Assembly (NCBI GenBank): GCA_001556125.1
Contig: LSIG01000205.1
Span: forward strand, 27,382-91,381
Direction of reading: 5' to 3'
Length of the DNA: 64,000 bases
DNA from: Rhizobiales bacterium CCH10-E5
GTDB lineage: Bacteria > Pseudomonadota > Alphaproteobacteria > Rhizobiales > Beijerinckiaceae
The translations under genes and the position numbers were made by a program. Below are positions 8,870-18,609 of this stretch, in pieces (the first letter of the stretch is position 1; each line of letters opens with the position of its first letter). Under the pieces are notes generated by a model, which did not search any database, was not told the DNA's origin, and saw only the letters and a list, made by a program, of their open reading frames with translations.

Positions 8870-9709
8870 GTGTCGAACCAGCTCGTCTGCCCCTATTGCG
8901 ACGCCGAACTCAACCCCGGCGCGATCTCCTGCCGCTGCTGCGGGCGCGACCTGACGCCAGTGCTGCCGCTGCTGCGCCGGCTCGACGCCGCTGAGCGCCG
9001 GATCGCCGGGCTGGAGGAGGCGCGCGCCGCGCTCGAACAGTCGCTCGACGAGGTTCGCCGCTTCAAGGCCGAAGCCATGCCCGCGCCCGCCGCGCAGGGC
9101 GAGGCTGCTCCGGCGACGACCGACGAGGTGGCGCTCGCCGATGCCGCCGATGCAGCCGCCGCCGCGCTGGCCCCGCCGCCGCGCCGCCGGCTGCTGGCGC
9201 TGCCGCTCGGCTTCCTCGTCCTGCTCGGGGCCTATGCCAGCGTCGTGTTCTGGCTCGACCTGCCGCTCTGGGTGCTGCGCACCGCCTCGATCGTCGTGCC
9301 ATTCGTCACGGGCGCCGCCTATCTCGGCGTGCGGCCGCGGCTGGGGAAGCGCGACATCGCGGTCGCGGTGAGCTTCGCGATTATTTCGGTCGCGACCATG
9401 AACGCGTGGCTTGGCTGGAGCGACAACATCCCCGTGCTGCCACAAGGAGTCGCCGCCTGGCGCGAGACCATGTTCTATGCGCTGAGCATCGGCGCCTCGT
9501 TCTTCGCCGGCATGCTGCTGCGCGTGTCCCAGGCCGCTCTCAGCGCCAAGGGGCTCGCCTCGCTGCCGGGGCTGCGCCAGGGGCTGTCGACCGTTCACGG
9601 AAAACTGCCGCTCGAAACGCTGAAGACGATCGAAACCGCCATCCTCATGGCCAGCACTGTTCTCTCCGTCGCCGCCGGCCTGATCGCCGGCCTCCTGGGA
9701 TTGAAGTGA
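8870..9709 (+). CDS. Unknown membrane protein with N-terminal zinc ribbon
   Basis: 279 residues with a GTG start. Residues 7-24 form a CxxC...CxCC zinc ribbon (CPYC, then CRCCGRD). A predicted coiled coil follows (about 34-66, RRLDAAERRIAGLEEARAALEQSLDEVRR), then an Ala/Pro linker. Several hydrophobic segments follow (about 104-126, 131-150, 164-182, 200-220, 255-279). I do not recognise the family. The next gene starts 5 bp after its stop and encodes a secreted protein, so the two are likely one operon working at the envelope. Confidence 0.65.
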   Translation: MSNQLVCPYCDAELNPGAISCRCCGRDLTPVLPLLRRLDAAERRIAGLEEARAALEQSLDEVRRFKAEAMPAPAAQGEAAPATTDEVALADAADAAAAALAPPPRRRLLALPLGFLVLLGAYASVVFWLDLPLWVLRTASIVVPFVTGAAYLGVRPRLGKRDIAVAVSFAIISVATMNAWLGWSDNIPVLPQGVAAWRETMFYALSIGASFFAGMLLRVSQAALSAKGLASLPGLRQGLSTVHGKLPLETLKTIETAILMASTVLSVAAGLIAGLLGLK

Positions 9710-9714
9710 CCGCG

Positions 9715-10200
9715 ATGATCCAGCCGACCGCCTGCCGCCTTCTGCCTGCTTTCCTGCCCGCCCTTCTCGCCGGCGCCCTCCTGCTCCCGTCGGCGCCGCT
9801 GCGTGCGTCCGAGCCCGTGCAACTCATCACCCGCGAGGAGGCCGGCCCGCCGGCGCCCGACGCCACGGGCGTGCCGACGCGCAACCTGACGCGCGGCCCC
9901 GGCGTCGACACGCAGGGCACGCATGGCAGCGGCGTCGCCGGCAAGCCGCTGCGGCTGGCGGTGAAGTTCCTGCCGAGCAATGGCGTGCCGGTCGATCCCG
10001 AGAAGGTCCAGGTGATCTACCGGCGCCAGCCGGCGCTCGACGTCACCGCCCGCGTCAAGGCGTTCATCACGCCCCAGGGCATCGAGGCGCCCGCCGTGCT
10101 GGTGCCGCCGGGCAAGCACATCATCGAGATCCAGGCCGTCGACAAGGAAGGCCGCATCGGCCGCGCCCAGATGACGCTGACGGTGGCGCCGGCGCCGTAG
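9715..10200 (+). CDS. Unknown secreted/periplasmic protein
   Basis: 161 residues. Residues 1-31 are a clear signal peptide (Arg, then LLPAFLPALLAGALLLPSA, ending RAS). The mature part has TRGPGVDTQGTHGSG, then an Ig-like or CARDB-like beta pattern (LRLAVKFLPSNGVPVDPEKVQVIYRR and PAVLVPPGKHIIEIQAVDKEGRIGRAQMTLTV). The C-terminal half resembles domains that carry a small beta sandwich. Function unknown. It follows the zinc-ribbon membrane gene by 5 bp, and a palindromic repeat begins 10 bp after its stop. Confidence 0.65.
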   Translation: MIQPTACRLLPAFLPALLAGALLLPSAPLRASEPVQLITREEAGPPAPDATGVPTRNLTRGPGVDTQGTHGSGVAGKPLRLAVKFLPSNGVPVDPEKVQVIYRRQPALDVTARVKAFITPQGIEAPAVLVPPGKHIIEIQAVDKEGRIGRAQMTLTVAPAP

Positions 10201-10210
10201 GGCAGCGGGC

Positions 10211-10315
10211 GTCATGCTCGGGCTCGACCCGAGCATCTCGGGACGAGAGAGGTTCCCATGACTCCTGCGGCCTGAGATTCTCGGGTCTGCGCTTCGCTCC
10301 GCCCGAGAATGACGG
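10211..10315. repeat. Interspersed palindromic repeat, family A, copy 2
   Basis: Begins gtcatgctcgggctcgaccc and ends gcccgagaatgac. It contains GCTCGGG/CCCGAGC and ATTCTCGGG/CCCGAGAAT inverted pairs, and matches copies at 5336-5466 and 21681-21771. Confidence 0.75.
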
Positions 10316-10367
10316 ACACGGCAAATCCCCGCCCACGCTCGCACGCAGGCGTCATCAACGAGGGGCA

Positions 10368-10469
10368 GCGGAGCGCCGCGAGGCGCGTGGGTCTCAGATC
10401 CGCATCCGTTGAGCCAGGATGCGGCGCGGGCAGATTGAGCCACTGCCCGCACGCCCCGTGGCGCTCCGC
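10368..10469. repeat. Cloverleaf-like structured element with two hairpins sharing one loop
   Basis: An outer 10-bp pair, GCGGAGCGCC (10368-10377) with GGCGCTCCGC (10460-10469), encloses two hairpins: CGCATCC/GGATGCG (10401-10423) and GCGGGCAG/CTGCCCGC (10426-10450). Both loops are 9 nt and end in the same eight bases, TTGAGCCA. It lies in a 676-bp stretch (10201-10877) without a convincing gene. RNA or DNA element cannot be decided. Confidence 0.5.
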
Positions 10470-10812
10470 TTGTCGGCGATTTCGGACTTCGGGCCGCGCT
10501 TATGAGGTCGAAGGCCAGCCTCCGCCGCGAGCCCTCAGGCGCCAGTTCCCCTCATCGGGTTGTCGCGCCGTCCGGCATGGGACGAAGGCATGATGCCAAC
10601 CATCGTTCCAGCGAGCTCCTCGCACAGGGATCGTATTGTCCCCAGGGCGGTGCCCCGAAGCCTCCCGGGAGTGGATCGTGACTCCACCCGCAGGCGCCGC
10701 GCCCATCCCCACCAACGGCACACCTCCGGATGGCTGCCCCTCGGGGATGAGGTGGTGGCATCGTAGGGTGAGAAGGAAGCAGCGGGGATTAGTTTTTCGC
10801 GGGACGCGCGGG

Positions 10813-10852
10813 GAACCCCTCTCCCGGATGGGAGAGGGGCAGGGGTGAGGGA
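10813..10852 (+). repeat. Left 40-bp inverted repeat flanking the DUF559 gene
   Basis: An exact 40-bp match, in inverted orientation, to 11260-11299. The repeat itself contains the palindrome CCCCTCTCCC/GGGAGAGGGG. The two copies enclose the DUF559 gene with 25 and 16 bp to spare. Confidence 0.9.
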
Positions 10853-10877
10853 CTGCCTTCGCCGCCTGAGGCTTGCG

Positions 10878-11243
10878 CTAACCGCCGGCCGCCGCGCGGA
10901 TCGCCGCCAGAACGGCATCCCGATCATCGATGATCTCGGCATTCCGAAACCGGATCACGGTGAAGCCAAAGCGCTCGATCTCGGCCGTCCGCTCGGCGTC
11001 ATAGTCGGCTTCCCAGCCATGCTGGCGCCCATCGACCTCGACGATCAGCCTGCGGTCGATGCAGACGAAATCGAGGGTGTAGCCGAGCAGCGGAACCTGC
11101 CGGCGGAACTTGAGCCCATCGAGACGGCGGTTGCGCAGCAGCGACCAGAGGATGTCCTCGGGCTCGGTGGCTTGCCGCCGGAGCCGTCTCGCGAATTGGC
11201 GCTGTTCGGACGTCATGGGCCGTGATGCTGCCGCCGATCGCAT
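10878..11243 (-). CDS. DUF559 (Vsr-like endonuclease fold) protein
   Basis: 121 residues. The DUF559 signature is complete: ARRLRRQATEPEDILWSLLRNRRLDGLKFRRQVPLL (split here by normal prose only), then YTLDFVCIDRRLIVEVDGRQH with the PD-(D/E)xK-type D...EVDG residues, then ERFGFTVIRFRNAEII. Full length for the family (about 110-130). Family knowledge: the fold resembles the very-short-patch-repair nuclease; no function is firmly assigned to the stand-alone form. It is enclosed by exact 40-bp inverted repeats, which suggests it moved here as a small cassette. Confidence 0.85.
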   Translation of the reverse strand: MRSAAASRPMTSEQRQFARRLRRQATEPEDILWSLLRNRRLDGLKFRRQVPLLGYTLDFVCIDRRLIVEVDGRQHGWEADYDAERTAEIERFGFTVIRFRNAEIIDDRDAVLAAIRAAAGG

Positions 11244-11259
11244 CGACGATCAACGGCGG

Positions 11260-11299
11260 TCCCTCACCCCTGCCCCTCTCCCATCCGGGAGAGGGGTTC
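11260..11299 (-). repeat. Right 40-bp inverted repeat flanking the DUF559 gene
   Basis: Exact reverse complement of 10813-10852. The stretch from here to 11542 holds no gene; a weaker related palindrome (CCTCTCCT/AGGAGAG) is at about 11430-11460. Confidence 0.9.
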
Positions 11300-11542
11300 T
11301 CTGCGCCCCTCGTCGCAGGCGCACGGAACCCCGACGGAGAACACTCTCCTGTGAATGCAGGGTGTCGGCCGTTTTCCGCATGAGGCTCGACATCGGCAGC
11401 GGTGAGGTCTGCGCCCCGCTGGTCCAGGGTCCGACACCTCTCCTTACAGGAGAGAGGGTCCCCGCGCCCTTCGCCCGATGGCCTCGGTCAGGTTCCGACC
11501 CGTTGCGGCCTTCGCCGTATCAGTTAGTTTTGTCCGGATACG

Positions 11543-11800
11543 ATGAGCACAACTCTCGGTATAGGCATGTGGCGATATCTGCTTGTAACCCGCGCGCCCT
11601 TCTGGATGCAGGCAGTTGGCATCTTATTCGTCGTTGTAGTGAGCCAAAGGTTTTATCACAGAGCGTTTCCGCCTCAGCCTCTATGGATCGATTTTTTCGT
11701 CTACGTCACTGGCGGCGTTTTCATCACACTCGTTATGAACATCGTCATTTTGATTTGGCCGAAGCTCATTCCGCCGGCGCGTCGACAGGGGGGCGGTTGA
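11543..11800 (+). CDS. Small two-helix membrane protein, unknown
   Basis: 85 residues with two hydrophobic segments (about 20-35, FWMQAVGILFVVVVSQ, and 50-72, FFVYVTGGVFITLVMNIVILIW). Base composition is clearly lower in GC than its neighbours (for example 11543-11760), which argues for recent arrival along with the adjacent repeat-rich DNA. No family recognised. Start ATG at 11543 follows a weak ribosome site; whether it is expressed is unclear. Confidence 0.5.
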   Translation: MSTTLGIGMWRYLLVTRAPFWMQAVGILFVVVVSQRFYHRAFPPQPLWIDFFVYVTGGVFITLVMNIVILIWPKLIPPARRQGGG

Positions 11801-11832
11801 TCCCTGCTTCCGCTCTCGACCCCTCTCAGACG

Positions 11833-11859
11833 AAAAAGGCGCCGCCTCGCGGCGGCGCC
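11833..11859 (-). terminator. Rho-independent terminator of malate synthase
   Basis: Stem GGCGCCGC/GCGGCGCC with a 6-nt loop, followed on the minus strand by TTTTT. It begins 27 bp after the aceB stop. Confidence 0.8.
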
Positions 11860-11885
11860 CTCGCATCGTCAGAGCCTCAACCCCC

Positions 11886-13487
<1,602 letters not shown>

Positions 13488-13557
13488 GGCTCGCGCTCCG
13501 GCTGGCTTGTGCTGGCGCCCCTTATCGCCCGCAATCATCCTTCACGAAAGAGCGCAA

Positions 13558-13573
13558 AAAGGTCAGGACCTTT
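13558..13573. promoter_or_regulatory. Operator-like palindrome upstream of aceB
   Basis: AAAGGTC-AG-GACCTTT, perfect 7-bp arms with a 2-bp centre, 71 bp upstream of the aceB start and within the expected promoter region. No regulator is encoded nearby. Confidence 0.5.
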
Positions 13574-13732
13574 GCTCAAATGGAAAGAATGGGCTGACGT
13601 GCCTCATCGGGCGACCTGACCATTTTTCATCAAAAGCCGTCCAACAGGGCGATCCCGACAATTCGAGCGATCGGATTCAGCCGGCTGCAACAGAGGCTCC
13701 TTTTTGATGGCGGCGGGTATCGGGGGATAGCC

Positions 13733-15013
13733 ATGAGAGTGCCTGCCATGCTGAAGCGGTTGAAATGGCTGAGGCGTCTGCGCTCGGATGAGCGCGGCAA
13801 CGTGATGGTGATGTTCAGCTTCGCCATGGTCCCGATCATCGGGCTGACGGGCGCGACCATCGACTATTCCCGCGCCAGCGAAGCGCGAATGATGCTGAAT
13901 TCGGCGGTCGACTCGGCGGCGCTGATGGCGGCGCGCGACGCGACCAAGCTCAGCGACAGCGAACTGCGCGACCGGATCAACAAGTGGATCGCGGCCAATC
14001 TCAGCGGCGAGGCGGCCAAGAGCTTCACCAGTGCCACCATCTCCATCGACCGCACCAACCGCATCATCACGGTGGGCGCCAACCTCGCCGTCGATACCAG
14101 CCTGGCGCGGGTGATGGGCCAGAACAGCATCGCGGTGGCGAGCTCGGCCCATTCGACCTGGGGCACCAATACGATCGAACTGGCGCTGGCGCTCGACAAT
14201 ACGGGCTCGATGGCCTCGTCCGGCAAGATGGACGCGCTGAAGGCCGCCTCGCTCGACCTGATCAAGATCATGAAGGAAGCGACGCTGACGACGGACCAGA
14301 TCCGCATTTCGGTCGTGCCCTTCGCCACGCAGGTCAAGGTCTCGACCTCGCTGAAGGACGAATCCTGGCTGCGATACGACCAGACGCAGACGACCTGGTC
14401 CCGCGACCGCTGGGGCAACTGGATCGCCAACACGGTCACAATCAACAAGTCGAGCTGGACCGGCTGCATCAGCGACCGCGACCAGCCCAACGACGTCAAG
14501 GACAATGAGTCCGTCTCGGCCTATGCGACGCTGTACCCGGCGGATTTCTGCGCGCAGTCGACGCTGGCGCCGATCACGCCGCTGACCTCCGACTGGACGG
14601 CCCTGACCAACGCGATCAATGCGATGACGCCGGTGGGGAACACCAACGTCACCATCGGCGCGAACTGGGGCATGGCGACGCTGACGCCGGGCGCGCCCTT
14701 CACCGGGGCGAAGGCCTTCAACACGCCGCGCCTGCAGAAATACATGATCCTGCTCACTGACGGCGAGAACACGCAGAACCGCTTCACGACCAATGGCAGC
14801 GCAATCGACGATCGCACCAAGCTCGCCTGCCAGAGCGCCAAGGATGCCGGTATCCGCGTGTACACGGTGCGCGTGATCAATGGCGACCGGACCTTGCTGC
14901 AGAACTGCGCCAGCACGCCGAGCATGTATTACGAGGTCAGCAACGCCGCGCAGCTCACGCCCGTCTTCCAGCAGATCGCCCGCGAGATCAGCCAGATCCG
15001 CCTGACACAGTGA
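13733..15013 (+). CDS. TadG-like pilus-assembly protein with von Willebrand factor A domain
   Basis: 426 residues. The N-terminus is a TadE/TadG-type membrane anchor: basic residues, RSDERGNVMVMFSFAMVP, then IIGLTGATIDYSRA and a SAVDSAALMAARD segment. A vWA domain follows from about residue 140 (IELALALDNTGSM, a DxTGS variant of the MIDAS motif), with LLTDGENTQNRF and a terminal region. GGGGGA precedes the ATG at 13733. Family knowledge: such proteins accompany Flp/Tad pili, but no tad genes are near, so it may act alone in surface adhesion. Its 3' end overlaps the convergent HD-domain gene by 26 bp. Confidence 0.85.
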   Translation: MRVPAMLKRLKWLRRLRSDERGNVMVMFSFAMVPIIGLTGATIDYSRASEARMMLNSAVDSAALMAARDATKLSDSELRDRINKWIAANLSGEAAKSFTSATISIDRTNRIITVGANLAVDTSLARVMGQNSIAVASSAHSTWGTNTIELALALDNTGSMASSGKMDALKAASLDLIKIMKEATLTTDQIRISVVPFATQVKVSTSLKDESWLRYDQTQTTWSRDRWGNWIANTVTINKSSWTGCISDRDQPNDVKDNESVSAYATLYPADFCAQSTLAPITPLTSDWTALTNAINAMTPVGNTNVTIGANWGMATLTPGAPFTGAKAFNTPRLQKYMILLTDGENTQNRFTTNGSAIDDRTKLACQSAKDAGIRVYTVRVINGDRTLLQNCASTPSMYYEVSNAAQLTPVFQQIAREISQIRLTQ

Positions 15014-15602
15014 GCGCCGCGAAGCGCGCGAGGAAGCGCTCCTGCGCGGCCTGGGTGTCGAGCGGCTGGAGCAGGGCCGTTACCGCCCGCGGCAGCGCCT
15101 GCGGCCGGCCGAAATAGCGCAGCGCCTCGTCGCGGGAGAAGCCGGCGAGTTCCGTCGCCTCCAGGAAGGCGGCGATGGTGTCGGCCTCCTTGGTCTTGCG
15201 CTTGAGCATAGCGGGCGCCGCCGCCGGCAGGCCGAAGCGCAGGTGGATGGCGCCGATGAGGCGCGTCTCCACCGCCTTGTAGGCGTCGCCCATCACGAGC
15301 TTGAAGGGCGAAATCATGTCGCCGATGACGTATTCCGGCGCGTCATGCAGCAGCGCCATCAGCTTCCAGGCCTGCGACCAGTCGGGATTGAGATGATCGG
15401 CGATCGCCTCGACCAGCAGGCTGTGCTGCGCCACCGAGAAGGAATGCGGCCCTTGCGTCTGGCCGTTCCAGCGCGCGACGCGGGCGAGCCCATGGGCGAT
15501 GTCCTCGATCTCGACATCCAGCGGGGAGGGGTCGAGCAGATCGAGCCGGCGTCCGGACAGCATGCGCTGCCAGGCGCGCGGCGGGGCGGGGACGCGGGCC
15601 AT
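14988..15602 (-). CDS. HD-domain phosphohydrolase, YfbR/5'-nucleotidase-like
   Basis: 204 residues from the ATG at 15602. The HD motif is visible as GPHSFSVAQHSLLVEAI followed by LMALLHDAPEYVIGDMISPFK, and a later Asp is in KEADTIAAFLEATE. The arrangement H...HD...D matches YfbR-type nucleotidases that act on dNMPs. It starts 2 bp after the stop of the glycosylase gene and forms the last gene of ygfZ-tag-HD. Its stop lies inside the 3' end of the convergent TadG-like gene. Substrate inferred from family only. Confidence 0.82.
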   Translation of the reverse strand: MARVPAPPRAWQRMLSGRRLDLLDPSPLDVEIEDIAHGLARVARWNGQTQGPHSFSVAQHSLLVEAIADHLNPDWSQAWKLMALLHDAPEYVIGDMISPFKLVMGDAYKAVETRLIGAIHLRFGLPAAAPAMLKRKTKEADTIAAFLEATELAGFSRDEALRYFGRPQALPRAVTALLQPLDTQAAQERFLARFAALTVSGGSG

Positions 15603-15604
15603 GG

Positions 15605-16249
15605 TCAGGCGGCGGGCTTGATGTCGCGCGCCAGGGCGGCGCATTCCTGCCAGCGGAAGCAGCCGGTGAGGTGGTCGTTGACCAGCCCGCAGGCCTCCAT
15701 GAAGGCGTAGACGATGGTCGGGCCGCAGAAGGTGAAGCCGGCCTTCTTCAATTCCTTCGCCATCGCCTCGGAGATCGCCGTCTGCGTCGGCACCTCGCCT
15801 TGCGTGCGGAAGCTGTTCTGCAGGACGCGGCCGTCGAGATGCTTCCAGAGGAAATCGGCGAAGGGCTCGCGCTCGCTGATGGCGAGATAGGCGCGCGCGC
15901 TCTTGATCGTGCCCTCGATCTTGCCGCGATGGCGGATGATGCCGGGGGCGGCGAGCAGGCGGGCGACATCCGCTTCCGTGAAGCGCGCGACCTGTTCCGG
16001 ATCGAAATTCGCGAAGCCGGCACGGAAGGCGTCGCGCTTGCGCAGGATCGTGATCCAGGACAGACCGGCCTGGAAGCCGTCGAGGATCAGCTTCTCCCAG
16101 AGCGCGCGGGAGTCGTATTCCGGCACGCCCCATTCGGTGTCGTGATAGACGAGATAGAGCGGGTCGGTGCCCGGCCAGCGGCAGCGGAACTTGCCGTCAG
16201 GGCCCGCGATGGCGGTGCGTTCCTCGCCCGCGGTGGTCGTGTCGCTCAT
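15605..16249 (-). CDS. tag: DNA-3-methyladenine glycosylase I
   Basis: 214 residues. FRCRWPG...YHDTEWG near the N-terminus and NDHLTGCFRW near the C-terminus supply the Cys, His, His, Cys zinc set known in E. coli Tag. LILDGFQAGLSWITILRKRDAFR is the conserved helix-hairpin-helix entry and FCGPTIVYAFMEACG is also characteristic. A 20-residue N-terminal extension is present. It excises 3-methyladenine from alkylated DNA. The ATGA overlap with ygfZ at 16246 indicates coupling. Confidence 0.95.
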   Translation of the reverse strand: MSDTTTAGEERTAIAGPDGKFRCRWPGTDPLYLVYHDTEWGVPEYDSRALWEKLILDGFQAGLSWITILRKRDAFRAGFANFDPEQVARFTEADVARLLAAPGIIRHRGKIEGTIKSARAYLAISEREPFADFLWKHLDGRVLQNSFRTQGEVPTQTAISEAMAKELKKAGFTFCGPTIVYAFMEACGLVNDHLTGCFRWQECAALARDIKPAA

Positions 16250-17130
16250 GCCGCGGCGCCGAAGCCCGCCTCGCCGGGGAAGGGGAAGCGGATGAAATCC
16301 GGCTTCGCCAGCGTAAAGGCCATGCCGCCGCCGAGCAGGGTCTCTCCGGCCGCCTGCGCCTCGGCGACACGGTCGAGCCGGAGCAGAGCGAGCGCGCGGC
16401 CATCGGCGCCGGAGCCGATCCGGCCCAGCGGCTTGCCGCCGGCTATCGCCTCGGCCCCCGTCTCGGCGGCGATGCCGCCCTCGAAGACGACCGGCACGAC
16501 GCGGGTGCGGGCGGTGCCGCGATGCTGCATGCGCGAGACCACCTCCTGGCCGATATAGCAGCCCTTTTTGAAGGAGACGCCGCCGGTCTGGTCGAGCAGC
16601 GCCTCATGCGGGAAGGCATCGCCATAGGCGAAATCGCGCCCGCCTTCGGGGATGCCGAGCGCGACGCGCCGCGCGTGCCAGTCGTCGGCGGGGGCGGTCG
16701 CGATCTCGGTGACGGCGTCGCGGTCGATCAGGGCGCGCTGGCCCAGCCCCTGCAGGCGCGGATCGGCATAGACGAGGCCGCTATCGGCCGGCAGCGCGCC
16801 GCCATCGGTCGCGGCGATCACGGCCGTCGCCTCCGTGAGGTCGCCCAGCGTCACCTTGGCGCGCAGCTTGTAGAGCTTGAGGCGTTTCATCAGATCGACG
16901 GTCTGGAGCAGGGGCGTGTCGAGCAGGAAGCCGCCGCCCTCGTCCTCGGGGACCGCGACGATGAGAAAATCGCAGATGATCTTGCCCTGCGGTGTCAGCA
17001 GCGCGCCATAACCGGCCTTGTCCGGCGTCACCGCGTCCAGGTCGTTGGTGACGAGGTTCTGCAGGAAGGGGCGGGCCTCCTCGCCGGCGACACGGATGAC
17101 GCCGCGGTCGATCAGATGGGTGACGGGCAT
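16246..17130 (-). CDS. ygfZ: Folate-binding YgfZ/CAF17-family Fe-S assembly protein
   Basis: 294 residues. The family signature KGCYIGQEVVSRMQHRG is intact, including its Cys. The N-terminal VTHLIDRGVIRVAGEEARPFLQNLVTNDL is a GcvT-like strand set. YgfZ uses folate to help assemble or repair some [4Fe-4S] enzymes such as MiaB. It is the first gene of ygfZ-tag-HD, and it is divergent from the dihydroorotase-like gene with 118 bp between starts. Confidence 0.92.
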   Translation of the reverse strand: MPVTHLIDRGVIRVAGEEARPFLQNLVTNDLDAVTPDKAGYGALLTPQGKIICDFLIVAVPEDEGGGFLLDTPLLQTVDLMKRLKLYKLRAKVTLGDLTEATAVIAATDGGALPADSGLVYADPRLQGLGQRALIDRDAVTEIATAPADDWHARRVALGIPEGGRDFAYGDAFPHEALLDQTGGVSFKKGCYIGQEVVSRMQHRGTARTRVVPVVFEGGIAAETGAEAIAGGKPLGRIGSGADGRALALLRLDRVAEAQAAGETLLGGGMAFTLAKPDFIRFPFPGEAGFGAAA

Positions 17131-17248
17131 GGCATCGGCTCCAGCGGACAGAGGCGATAGGTAGGCGGCTTCGCGCGCGTTCTCAACTCGCCAGCGCCCG
17201 TCGTTTCGGCTAATCGCGGTTCATTGCAGACCGACCGGGAGACCCGCC

Positions 17249-18586
17249 ATGCCGCAGACCTTCGACGTGATCCTCAAGGGCGGCACGGTGGTGAACCATG
17301 ACGGGCGCGTGCAGCGCGACCTCGGCATCACCGGCGGCAAGATCATGGCGCTCGGCGATCTCTCGCGCGCCTCGGCCGGGGAGGTCGTCGACTGCACGGG
17401 GCTGCATATCCTGCCTGGCGTGATCGACAGCCAAGTGCATTTCCGCGAGCCGGGGCTCAACCACAAGGAGGATCTCGAGACCGGCTCGCGCGCGGCGGTG
17501 CTGGGCGGCGTCACTTGTGTCTTCGAGATGCCCAACACCAATCCGCTGACGACGAGCGAGGCGGCGCTGGCCGACAAGATCGCGCGCGGGCGGCACCGCA
17601 TGCATTGCGACTTCGCCTTCTGGGTCGGCGGCACGCATGAGAATGTGAAGGACATTCCCGAGCTGGAGCGCCTGCCGGGCGCGGCCGGCATCAAGGTTTT
17701 CATGGGCTCGTCCACCGGCAATCTGCTGGTCGAGGACGACGAGGGCGTCGCCGCCATCCTTCGCCAGACGCGCCGGCGCGCCGCCTTCCACTCCGAGGAC
17801 GAGGGGATGCTGCGCGATCGGATGGGCCTGCGCGTCACCGGCGACCCGGCGAGCCACCCGGTCTGGCGTTCGCCGGAGGTCGCGCTGACCTGCACGCAGC
17901 GACTGGTGCGGATCGCGCATGAGACGGGGGCCAGGGTGCATGTCCTGCACATCTCGACCGGCGACGAGATGCTGTTCCTGAAGGACCACAAGGATGTCGC
18001 GACGGTCGAGGTGCTGCCCAACCACCTGACGCTGGTCGCGCCGGACTGCTACGAGCGGCTGGGCACCTATGCCCAGATGAACCCGCCGATCCGCGACGAC
18101 AGCCACCGCCAGCGCATCTGGTGGGGGCTCACACAGGGCATCGTCGACGTGCTCGGCTCCGATCACGCGCCGCATACGCATGAGGAAAAGCACCACGCCT
18201 ATCCCGCCAGCCATTCCGGCATGCCGGGGGTGCAGACGCTGGTGCCGATCATGCTCGACCATGTGAATGCCGGCCGGCTGACGCTGGAGCGTTTCGTCGA
18301 TCTCTCCAGCCACGGGCCGCAGCGCATCTTCGGGATGGAGGGCAAGGGGCGCATTGCCGCCGGTTACGACGCCGATCTGACCATCGTGGACCTGAAGCGG
18401 CGCGAGACGATCACCAACGCCTGGGGCGCCTCGAAATGCGGCTGGACGCCCTATGACGGCGTCACCGTCACCGGCTGGCCGGTCGGCACCTATGTGCGCG
18501 GCCGCAAGGTGATGTGGGAAGCCGAGATCGTGACTCCCTCGCAGGGCGAGCCGGCGCGGTTCCTGGAGGCGCTGCCGCGGGGGTGA
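17249..18586 (+). CDS. Dihydroorotase-family amidohydrolase with QxH instead of HxH
   Basis: 445 residues of the class I dihydroorotase/amidohydrolase type. HFREPG, MPNTNPLT, GIKVFMGSSTG (the bridging Lys), AFHSEDEGM, VHVLHISTGDE and GSDHAPH are all present. The first metal His of the usual HxHFREPG is replaced: Gln62-Val63-His64. Family knowledge: the HxH pair binds one of two metals, so activity may depend on one metal or be altered. Alternatives are allantoinase or a dihydroorotase-like homologue. No pyr genes are adjacent. Monocistronic, followed by a palindromic repeat. Confidence 0.85.
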   Translation: MPQTFDVILKGGTVVNHDGRVQRDLGITGGKIMALGDLSRASAGEVVDCTGLHILPGVIDSQVHFREPGLNHKEDLETGSRAAVLGGVTCVFEMPNTNPLTTSEAALADKIARGRHRMHCDFAFWVGGTHENVKDIPELERLPGAAGIKVFMGSSTGNLLVEDDEGVAAILRQTRRRAAFHSEDEGMLRDRMGLRVTGDPASHPVWRSPEVALTCTQRLVRIAHETGARVHVLHISTGDEMLFLKDHKDVATVEVLPNHLTLVAPDCYERLGTYAQMNPPIRDDSHRQRIWWGLTQGIVDVLGSDHAPHTHEEKHHAYPASHSGMPGVQTLVPIMLDHVNAGRLTLERFVDLSSHGPQRIFGMEGKGRIAAGYDADLTIVDLKRRETITNAWGASKCGWTPYDGVTVTGWPVGTYVRGRKVMWEAEIVTPSQGEPARFLEALPRG

Positions 18587-18609
18587 GGCTTCGCGATTGG
18601 ACCACTGTC

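Noticed and set aside
10535..10942. Minus-strand 135-codon frame in the repeat region
   Set aside because: It runs through the 40-bp inverted repeat and into the DUF559 gene in another frame; no start site or family motif.
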